From Hypericum androsaemum (lineage: Eukaryota; Streptophyta; Magnoliopsida; Malpighiales; Hypericaceae): a stretch of 64,000 nt of DNA. Below, in pieces: positions 54,635 through 64,000 of the stretch. Both the position numbers and the translations under genes were made by a program. The notes beneath the pieces were generated by a model. That model was not told where the DNA came from and did no database searches. It saw only the letters and a program-made list of their open reading frames with translations. The stretch is taken from contig OZ023182.1 of NCBI GenBank assembly GCA_963995505.1, positions 11,772,707-11,836,706 of the forward strand, written 5' to 3'. Positions within the stretch are counted from its first letter, which is position 1. Each line of letters begins with the position of its first letter.

Positions 54635-57600
54635 ATGGAATTGCTAACTGAGAAGCCCCGCCGCGACGCCGTTCCGGACAAGGTTCTAGAGCCTTCGCCT
54701 CTCTCCATCGCAGGTCCATCCTCTCGCTCGCTCCTCCTTCGGTTTCCTCTTCTCTTTCTCTCTGTAGATCTGACTTTTTTCCTTTTGTTTGTGACCTAAC
54801 AGAGGAGGAGATGCTCCCGGAGAATTGCCACACCGTCGACGTTTCGAAAACCGATCCTGAGCCGCCTTCTCAGGCCGATATAACAGGTCCGATATTTATC
54901 TCTCTTTAAGGAAAACCGATTTTCTTCACTTTCTTTAATCTTTCGTCTCATTCTTGTTTAAACTGAATTATTTTAATTTTATTTTTTCACACCGATCTTG
55001 GTTGCTTCCTCACGTGACCGTTCAGTTCAGTTCTTTCCTGTTTCTGTTATTTATAATCTGGTCAATTTCAGTTTTTCTTTATTTCTATCTTTTTGTTTCT
55101 CCAATTGTCTTAATTTGGGTCTTCTTTTCCTGGTTTGTTTCCAGATCAAACCCTAGATGCTGAGACTGCGACAGATAGTAAGTTTGTGGTCAACATTGGA
55201 GTTTCTATTGTTAGTTTTACCTTTGTTAAGTGTTAGTTTATGTAAGATTCTTGTTTGATTCCTTTAGAGAAAGTGGAAGAAACAACCAACCACGCTGTGG
55301 GTGAGGATAGCGTGTCGAGCCAGAGCCAGGAAACTCCCGATCAAGGGCCTACCCTGCCCATTTTGCAGAAGGTTATCAGATTGAGCAGCAAAGTTCAGGT
55401 CAAGTTCTGCGACAGGACATTTGTTTTTTCGAGTGAGCAAAAATGTTGCCAAAAATCAGATTATGACTTATGCTGATTCTTTATTTAATTGATTTTGCTG
55501 ATTGTAGGATTTGAAGAAGGATTATTCAATCTTGTGTGATGAAGTAAAGGCTGTTACTACAGCCAGCCCCAACTTTCTAGACAGTCTACGACTTTTGGGT
55601 GAGTAGCTCGTGAGATGGTATGATTTACTTATGCTTATTATATTTGTTGGTCCTGACTTCCACTGGCATGTCCTTGCTGCGTCAGGTAATGAATATGAAG
55701 TTTTAAAGAAAAAGTACGTCGAAGAGTCATCGGATAGGAAACGCCTTTACAATGAAGTGATTGAGCTCAAGGGAAATATCAGAGTCTTCTGCAGGTGTCG
55801 GCCACTTAGTCAAGCTGAAGTTGCTAATGGTTGCAGCTCCGTGGTCGAATTTGACTCAGCTCATGACAATGAGCTGCAAATTGTATCTTCGGATTCCTCA
55901 AAGAAGCAATTCAAGTTTGGCAAAGTGTTCAGGCCTGATGATAACCAAGGTAATGTAAACTATCAGCCACTTGATATTGTGAAAATGATATTAGTCACAT
56001 TCAAGCTTTATTTAACCCGTTCCGTTCCTTCGTTTGTGATGACAGAGGCTGTTTTTGCTGAAACAAAACCTATCGTTACATCAGTTCTTGATGGATACAA
56101 CGTCTGCATATTTGCCTATGGGCAAACTGGAACAGGGAAGACATTTACCATGGAAGGTACACCAGAGAATAGGGGAGTGAACTACAAGGCCTTAGAGGAA
56201 CTTTTTCAGATTTCGCATCAGAGAAGCAAGGTCATGAAATTTACTATATCTGTTAGCATGCTTGAAGTATACAATGAGAAAATTAGGGACCTTTTAGCGG
56301 ACAACTCGGACCAGCCCCCTAAACGGTAAATTCTGCTCGCTTTCTCCTCCATATTTATATGCACTTCCAAGTTAGTTCTTCATTGGTAAAATGTATTCTA
56401 CTGGAGCAGCAAACATCAGACAAGACAACTAACTACAGTACAGAAAATTGCAAAATGTCCCTAATCTCCATCCTCCAGTATAGCTTTCTTTTGAATCCTG
56501 TGTTCCTGGTTAATGAAGGTTGGAGATAAAGCAAGCTGCAGATGGTTCCCAAGAAGTTCCTGGACTTGTTGAAGCAATTGTTTCTGGGACAGAGAAAGTG
56601 TGGGAGCTTCTGATGGCTGGAAGCAGAGCTAGATCAGTTGGATCCACGGGTGGTAATGAGCTCAGCAGCCGTTCTCACTGGTATGTTGAAATTTTCTTAT
56701 GAGTAAACATTTCGGTGATACTTTTCCTATGAGCTAGTAAAGATGTTATTCTACCAACTCAGACGTCGTTTTATTGGCATCTATTGACAAAGACATTTCT
56801 CGGTGCAGCTTATTGCGCGTAACTGTTAAAGGCGAGAGTTTAGTTGATGGAAATAAGACAAAGAGTCACCTTTGGCTGGTAGATTTGGCTGGCAGTGAGC
56901 GCGTTGGAAAGATTGAAGTTGAAGGTGAAAGATTGAAGGAGTCCCAATTCATAAATAAATCATTATCAGCACTCGGTGATGTCATAGCTGCCCTTGCCTC
57001 TAAAAGTGGGCACATCCCATACAGGTATCTCTTCTAACTGAATGCATCATTTCATGCATCCACATGATGTATTATCCTCTTGTTTAAGATGTCTAACAAA
57101 GAAAACGTGTTCTTTGTGCTCAGAAACTCAAAGCTGACTCATTTGCTGCAGAGCTCTCTAGGTGAGAACTTCGTTTAGCATTTTCTTTTTGAGAGTCATA
57201 ATTTTTTGACTCTTTTACAAGGATAACTTTGTATACTGGTGTTGTCTGTTCTTTCTTTAAAAGAACGACACTCTGATAATTTGGAATTGGAATTTTCTTT
57301 TTCGAATACGGTGAGGTTTGCTTATTGAGTAGGTAATGAGTAGGTGGATCTTCCACACTTATAAACTAGTCAACCACACTCGCAACTAGCAATGTAGTAA
57401 TCCCAAAACACTAGAGTTGGAGTTGTTAGCTCTGGTGTTATGTTGTTAACTTGATCAATTGAGTGGCAATGTGACAAAAAGTTTGGATTATCCGTATCCG
57501 CAAAAAAATCAGATATCGAATAGTTTGTTGTTCGGATTCAGATAGTAATATAATTAATTCGGATAATTTGAATGCTGAACCCTACTAACATTAAAGGTAT

Positions 57601-58875
57601 TTTACAGGGGGAGATTGCAAGACCTTGATGTTTGTCCAGATTAGTCCAAGTGCAGGCGACATTGGGGAGACGATCTGTTCATTGAATTTCGCCACTCGTG
57701 TTCGTGGAGTTGAAAGCGGCCCGGCTCGCAAGCAGACTGATCTAGCAGAACTTTTCAAGTATAAACAAATGGTCTGTGATTTTGCAGATACTTAAATTGG
57801 TTTTCTCTTACTCTCTTAATGATGACAGTAGCATTGCCATCCCTGCTTCTTTATACTAATCAAAATTTTTTTGCAGGCCGAAAAGCTGAAGCATGATGAT
57901 AAGGAGACAAAGAAATTAGAAGGTACTGTGCAGTCACTGCAGCTTAAGCTTGCTGCCAAAGATCATGTCTGCAGAAATCTTCAAGAGAAGGTGATAATTC
58001 TTGTCGAATTGTCTATGTCTAGTTCTCATCACATAATATTCCTTCTTTTGGGGCTTCATTAAATATTTCGTTGATGAGAATAAGTAACTTTGTATTAGGT
58101 ACGAGACCTTGAAAATCAGCTGGTGGAAGAAAGGAAAACCAGATTGAAGCAGGAACAGAGAACTTCGGCTGCTGCTGCTTCCCACTTGTTACCATCTGAT
58201 AGAAGAGCAGCAGAGAAGACAAAGGCAGAGAGGAAGCCACCTCTGGCTCCTTCCAAGCAGAGACAGCCACTTCGAAAAATCACCAACTACCAACCTGCAC
58301 CATCTCCCTACAGGACACTGAAAAGCTTCACCAATGGTTCTGCTAAGACACACTTGTCATCTGCATACGACAAAGAAAACACTCATAGGGCCTCGAGGAT
58401 TCCAGGACCAAATCTTATGCAACCCAGGCGTGCTTCTATTGCAGTGAGACCTCCTCAGTCCACAACAAAGCAGGTTTTTCTGCCTAAGAGGAGGGTCTCC
58501 ATCGCCACCATTCGTCCAGAGCCAACCTTTTCCATCACAACACCTCTCCATACTTCTGCCTCGCGGACTCAAAATGGAGGTGTGCTGGGAGGAAGGCACT
58601 CCCTGATACCAAGAAAGGCAGTCAGGTACTCCAGGTTGTTCTCTCCATTGCCCGAGTTCAACTCCGAAGTAGCCGCCACACCAACTGCTACAAGGAGGAG
58701 CAGCAAGTTCATGGGAAGTCCACCAACACAGGTTGGTTCGTGGAAGCCGAAGCATCCAACAGTTGTTGCATTGCAGAGGAAATCATTGGTGTGGAGTCCA
58801 CTCAAGCTAAGAGGAGGAGGTTACAAGAGGACCTCATTGTTGCCTTCATCAGCTGGACCCACATCAGCTATATAG
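54635..58875 (+). CDS. Kinesin-14 motor protein (KIN-14S-like)
   Basis: Exons: 54635-54713, 54803-54886, 55145-55177, 55268-55398, 55508-55598, 55686-55949, 56046-56325, 56519-56680, 56809-57024, 57124-57161, 57608-57771, 57877-57990, 58099-58875. All joins are GT-AG and in frame; product 810 aa. Residues 1-140 are acidic and probably disordered, with a short helix ([18 protein letters not shown]). The motor, about 165-500, opens with [11 protein letters not shown], the neck-motor junction of the minus-end-directed kinesin-14 class. P-loop GQTGTGKT at 253-260, switch I NELSSRSH at 367-374, switch II DLAGSE at 400-405. After the motor comes a coiled coil (about 510-570), then a basic, Ser/Pro-rich tail with SIATIRPEP and [10 protein letters not shown]. 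The best remembered match is Arabidopsis At5g27550; the exact subgroup is inferred. Mitotic-type promoter motifs lie upstream. Confidence 0.93.
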
Positions 58876-61310
58876 TGAGTGATATGGGGCAATCTTCATA
58901 TCTACTCTGCCAGGAAGATGACCAAATTCATTTCGACAGTTTTATATAGCTTGATCTTGTTTCGTGCACTGGAATTTGAATGTATGCTTCTTGCTTACTT
59001 CTGTCTCAACCAGGTGTGTTCAAAGCCCCAAAAATTCAAAATATGTGTTTCCATTCTCTTAAAAAAAAGGGTTTCCAGAAGTAACAATTTTAGACCCTCT
59101 TTGGTCTAAGATGTAATTTCTAACGTTTGAATATATATCAGAGCAACTCCATACCCTATCCCAATCTCAAGTAATTTGCTCATCAACAATCTGATTTTAT
59201 TTTTACCTCGTATTGACAATTCGAATTGAAGCGCTATTTTTGATTTTTGATTCATCAAAATACTGAACGTGCAAAAAATGCTCCTCTTTAATAAATGATA
59301 TGATTTACTTTCTATTTTTGTATTTATAGTCAAATATTGTTGAATTCTATATAAAGGTGAGTGACTTTCCTAATAGGTATTTTACATTCGTAAAATCCAC
59401 GGAAACTGATAAATGCATCATTATAATAGTGGCAAATAGCCGTTAGAATGCGTTTTATTCATTTGCTGGAGAGGACCGTTGGGATGGGACCAAAAGGATC
59501 CGCTTTATTCTGTTTGACTTTTGTCACTTCCAAAGACAAAAACGAGAGAGAGAGAGAGAGTGCCCAAACTAGAACACTAGTGGGTGCCTTTTGATCCTTC
59601 TCAGTTCAGAGAAACTCTAAGAAAGGCACAGAATTTGTCTCCCACATGAAGCTCCTATATTGAGGAGAGTTAAAAGATTCAATCTTTTGCACTGTGAAGC
59701 CACCCACATAAATGCTTGGCTAGATTGCAAGATCTCCAATACAGAGTAGAGTGGCAAGTGGAAATAAGGTGATTTCTTCAGGGGTTACTACCTTGAGTCC
59801 TAGAGGCTATCTGAGTGAGGACTAGCCTTGGGTGCAAGCAGGAATCTTTAAGGTAAAAGGTCAAGACTTTGTCCAATGTCCATAGATTTGTTAGCTCTTG
59901 ATGGTTTTCGTACGATTTTGGTTGGCTTCCAAAAAGCTTAACTTTCATACATTGGTCTTATATCTGAAGTACAGGAGGAAGATAGAAAAGCAAACTAGAC
60001 TTGAATCCGTCCGATCAGAAGCAAATAACTCTCCCACTCTTTGGAGGGCTAGATCGCGCATAACCTTCAAAGTTTCGCATCCAAGGAAGAGGAAGAGAAG
60101 GAAAGGGAAAGTGCTGCTAGGTACTTGGCCAATAGAGTGTGTCTCCTAGGAATATGCCATGGGGCTACAAAGGCAGTACTTTTTCCAAACCCTTTGTTCC
60201 TCACGACAAGACAGCACAAGTTTTGCAAGACAAGGTCTCCTGTGATCACAAATTCCTGATCAAGTCGCCACCTTCAGCTTCCAAGTCACCTACAAGAGCA
60301 TCACACTTCACCTCCGGCTTCGAAGCTTCAGGTGAAGCTCAGGAGTCCGCCAAGAGTTTCCGTGTCACCTACAAGAGTGAAGATCATTTTCGCCTTCGAG
60401 ATTGGTGTCTCCTTTGAAGAGCAGGAGAAAAGATGTACAGAAAGGTGGAGATGGTTTTATCAGTGGTTTGAAACAACGGCCAGTTGTGTGAGGTTTTCTA
60501 GTTACAGAAAATAAGTGTACATTTGCAACTTGGCATTCTCACAATTCTGTTTGTTTTTGCTGTTACGTGACCTTGCTATTCCATGTAGCAAAAATCTGAA
60601 CCATAAAAATGGAACAAGTGAGGAACATGGATCATGTTGTGACAGGATCCATGTTATAGCAATAATCTCAATCTCCTCCATATTAACATATCATACGGTT
60701 CCGTTTAACTTATCAAAAAAAAAAACGGTTCCGTTGTCTCCAATTATGTATTATTGAATGACGAGTTTATAGCAATAGCAATTATCCATTTAAGAATCAT
60801 CGATCAAACATCGTCAGGTCTTAGTTTGAATCTTAAATATTTTTTTAGAAAATTTAAATATATTACTACTCATTTGTTTAAATTTTGATTCCCCATAAGT
60901 TGTAAATTGAAGCCATAAAATGCATTAGAGTTGTAAATAGAAATGATGATGAGTAGGAATGGTTAGAATTTTCATTGACCATATTTATATTATAGTTTGG
61001 AAAATTATATTATCGATCTCAGAGGGTGCAAATCCATAATCAGCATATAAAAATTATTGTCCGTAAGTGGGTAACTTGATCTTCGGATGAAAGGAGGCAA
61101 AGAGCAAAGCTCAAACAATTTCACAACAGAATCACCACATTGTTATGTATCCTCACTCCAATTGCAAATTCGCTAAAGAATGTTTCTTTTTATTGTTATG
61201 TTGCTCATACTAAATTTTTTGTTGTACAATTATTTTTAATTAACTATAAAATTAACTTACTTTTTATGTTACTTTTTCTGTTGCTTGGCCGGGGTTCACA
61301 AAGAAATATA
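58876..61310. other. Intergenic, no gene seen
   Basis: The beginning is the kinesin 3' UTR. The stretch 59600-60510 has open frames up to 92 codons with no recognised domain and no exon structure. 60750-61130 is AT-rich. Confidence 0.5.
59544..59560. repeat. (GA)n microsatellite
   Basis: Eight to nine GA repeats. Confidence 0.85.
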
Positions 61311-62085
61311 AAATTTTCTCCCTCTCTCTCTCTCTCTCAACACCCAACATCTCCTCTAATTAGAACTGTGCCTCGGCAACCCTTTCCTGCGTCAATGGAG
61401 AGTCCGACGGACCCCAACAAAATTCCCCCATCCTTCTAGAGCTGGACCCAAGAACCGCTAGGGACCCTGGCAACCTCACACTTGTCAACTACTAGCAACA
61501 CTCTTATGGTCTCATCGGTTTCGGTCACCTTTCCCCAAGCGGCGCAGCCACTCTCTCAGCCGTCCTTATCTCCCACCACGCAGGAAACAATACTCATGGC
61601 CTTAGCTTCCATCTTGGAGCTGCTGAGTTATGGCATGTCCCATCGTTGGATGCTGGTGATGAAGAAATTAGAGATGATGGATTTCAGAGTCTCATATATC
61701 TTCAGGGAAGGTAACACGATGGTCGATGCTTTCTCCAAGCTTTATATTGCTTTGTCTCACGCAGTAATTATGTTAGGTGCTCTTTTTCCCTGTTTTTGGC
61801 AGCAGTGCTTTTTATAGAGATCGCAGCTGCGACCGGATATACACTTATATATGGGTTAGTGAATGTGTGTCCCTTTTAACTACCTAAGATTTGGGCTAGC
61901 ATGGGACTAGGATTTAGGTTTTCGTGAGTTTCTCTTGATTGCCTGCATGTAAGATAGCTGAATTAGGTGTATGTTATCCTTTGACTACTCAATTTGTGGT
62001 TTAGCATGTGAATGTATAATTTTTTCTAATTTTTTGAACTTTTTTCCTCCTTTTCTTTTCCTTATTGATATAATAACAAAAGTAC
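61311..62085 (+). mobile_element. LINE-like 3' remnant with RNase H segment
   Basis: The frame 61482-61817 contains MDFRVSYIFREGNTMVDAFS, the C-terminal R-E-G-N-x-x-A-D block of the RNase H domain carried by plant L1-type LINEs. It is followed by a 3' non-coding stretch that ends near 62075-62085 in ttattgatataataacaaaa, typical of LINE 3' ends. Upstream reverse transcriptase is missing, as in 5'-truncated copies. A stop-free leader with (CT)n at 61320-61338 does not match anything I recognise. Confidence 0.5.
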
Positions 62086-64000
62086 TAGCCATTCATTAAA
62101 AATTGTTCAAAAAATGCATATTTTCTATTTATTAGACATATGCCAAAAACTTGTAAAATAAATATGAATCTAGTTTGTATTTAACTATATCTCCATCAGA
62201 AAATATTTTTAGTTATGTCATTTATGAGGTTTGATTAAATGCTGCCACTAATAGGGTGGACATTACCATCCGAGGTGTATTGTAGGCCGTTAGATGAGAG
62301 ATAGGACACGCGCATGGTAGATCTAATAGTGGGGATCAATTAAAGTGGAATAAGGGACATTTTCAGGTTTTGACCTAAAAAACACACGTCCTCCTCCTTC
62401 CTCCCACCTTCCTTTTCCTCCCTCGCTCCTCCTTCCTCCCAAGACCTCCCTCCTCCTCTGGCCTTCCTCTCATCCTCCTTCCTCCCTCCCTCCTCCTCCT
62501 TTCTTCTGCATGGTTGTTTCTTGTGATGTAAGAGTTGCAGAGGACATGTACATAGAAAGGGGGGCCAATTATTTGCAAGTGCCAACATTTTTCAAAGGCA
62601 GACCAGCGTGTTTCAAAGTAAAAGAACAACGACACATCAGTCTAATCTTTCGATACTCGTTTTCAAATGTGTGCCGACATTTTTTAAAGGCATGACGCAT
62701 TTATTCAAATGTGTGCTAGCATTTTTTCACCCCATGATTTAAATACAAATTTCTAAAATTACTCATATATAATTTCTGATATTACAAATTTGCCATTTAA
62801 CACGCTTGTCATTTTGTGTAGTCTGCTTGGTGATGCTAGACCCCAGCAGTACCCAATCTGGCACTATCATTTACTTGTCATTCCTGTTCACACATGCCAC
62901 CCACGATCGACCTACAAACTACTGATGGTCTACTGCTAATATGATCTCAACATACTAATAAAAATTTACATTTGATTAATGAAATTTTTAAGTTTTCCAA
63001 AATTTTACAAATTCATTTGTGATGTGAACCTAGTTAAAGATCTAGGCGGAAGTCGAATCTTCTACGTTCAGGTTCATGGAAATCTCAACCTGTTGTTTAT
63101 GATGCTTCTGCAAGAATCTCAGTATGAAGGACCTCGACTCGGTGCTGTAGAAAAATAAGAACCTCAATTTGATGTGAATATGCCATAAACGGAGGTGGAA
63201 TAACTGTTTGATAAGTAATTGTTTGTGCAAGAACTAATTAGCCCGTAAGAACCAAAAGAGAGTCAAATCTCACGAATTTTATGAATAAAAAGTGTGTCCT
63301 TTATTTTTTTTATGCCTCTGTAAATAATAGGACAAAGAGTTCTAGGGCAAGAGAATCTTAATTCGACTTGAGATAAATTCAAAACGAAATTATCTCATAC
63401 CCGACTTCCTAATAGACTTAAATTCCTAAAAAATGAAATTACTACATAAATAACTTTCTAAGCAGATCTAAACTCCTTAAAAAATGAATTTAACACATAA
63501 TTAATTTCCTAAACACTCTTAACAATATGTATGAGCTTCTTATAAGCTTCTTAGTCACCAATAGGTTTCAACAGATTAGCTTGAGCCCAAATTTTTTGAA
63601 CTAAGTTATTGAACAAACTTTTTGAACCAAGTCATTAAACTCTGCCGAAACTTCTTAGCTATTGCTATTGTGACTGGTCTAATTGTCACTTGAACTTGAC
63701 TTTTTGCTACCCTTGACGTGGTACTATGATCCACATTATCACTACTCGAAGATCCAGGTTTTGGTAATTAGTTAACATGTGTTCCAGGTTTCAAATTTTG
63801 TGACTTACAGAAATATCTGGGAGGTCTTGCGGCAGAGGAGGATTAATCTTTTTGTTTTTGTTGTTGGGTGCAGATATTGTAGTTGACGTTGTCGAGGTTG
63901 AGGCGGAGGAAGACGACTTTGGAGGAAAGATGAAAGTTTTTTTTGTTTTTTGGTTAATTTTTTGAAAGACTATAAAAGTCATAAAAAATTAGGGGTAAAT
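62086..64000. other. Intergenic, no gene seen
   Basis: AT-rich. Holds a polypyrimidine tract (62384-62507) and imperfect direct repeats at about 62578-62730 (gtgccaacatttttcaaaggca, tgtgccgacattttttaaaggca and a third shorter copy). The open frame 63791-63982 on the minus strand is Ser/Thr/Lys-rich and is not supported as a gene. Confidence 0.5.
62384..62507. repeat. Polypyrimidine tract
   Basis: About 120 bp of nearly pure C and T on the + strand with ccttcctccc motifs. It has purine/pyrimidine strand bias like the left-end array but no fixed period. Confidence 0.85.

Noticed and set aside
59890..60520. Open frames up to 92 codons that might form a small gene
   Set aside because: No domain, no convincing splice structure and no codon bias. 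Left as intergenic.
62340..62635. Arg/Glu/Gly-rich minus-strand frames
   Set aside because: Translation of a polypyrimidine tract.
1..64000. tRNA or rRNA genes, and organelle-derived insertions
   Set aside because: I scanned by eye for tRNA 3' ends and conserved rRNA stretches. The only tRNA-like match (8059-8077) is a retrotransposon primer site. A tRNA search program could still find something I missed.

Overview
This is nuclear DNA from a dicot-type flowering plant. The evidence is intron-rich genes whose products include a plastid photosystem II assembly factor, a plant glycoprotein endo-beta-mannosidase, a PLS-class PPR protein and a kinesin-14, spread among Ty1-copia and Ty3-gypsy retrotransposons and small TIR DNA transposons. 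The species cannot be named from sequence alone.

Five genes could be reconstructed. Exon joins were checked by reading frame and splice sites: (1) mannosylglycoprotein endo-beta-mannosidase, + strand, 15985-20818, 11 exons, about 973 aa, one intron with a GC donor; (2) an intronless PPR gene, +, 27130-28938; (3) a plastid J-domain/4Fe-4S protein of the DJC82 type, +, 29417-31486, 7 exons; (4) a LOW PSII ACCUMULATION 3-like (DUF1995) gene, - strand, 32355-35397, 9 exons, which no single open frame shows; (5) a kinesin-14 gene, +, 54635-58875, 13 exons, 810 aa, with mitotic-type promoter motifs. Genes 2 to 4 form a compact island, with genes 3 and 4 convergent.

Layout: 1-5388 is the end of a purine-strand minisatellite with a 10-bp unit, closed by GC-rich microsatellites. 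6.6-9.2 kb holds a gutted, minus-strand gypsy (Athila/Tat-like) remnant. 9791-12492 is an internally deleted copia element with 5-bp target duplications. Two TIR elements (13592-14956, 15073-15794) lie just upstream of the mannosidase gene. 21701-26942 is a full-length but inactivated copia element ending 188 bp before the PPR start codon. 35823-36274 is a short TIR element with a 10-bp target duplication. 36522-43940 is a large LTR element whose 2-kb LTRs contain two tandem-repeat arrays and whose interior encodes an acidic repeat and a degenerate protease-like region. 44.3-51.1 kb is a wreck of nested elements: a third copia copy split by an Athila-like fragment and a hAT-type element. 51150-54295 is a run of three non-autonomous DNA elements (hAT, Mutator-like, hAT), each with target duplications, packed against the kinesin promoter. 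The last 5 kb contains a LINE-like 3' remnant and otherwise nothing recognised.

The genes do not form one pathway. Two are plastid-directed and sit next to each other, and the kinesin and mannosidase are unrelated. The main interest is transposon architecture: nesting, target duplications, LTR-internal repeats, insertions close to promoters, and one gene visible only by exon joining. I found no convincing new enzymatic or defence system.
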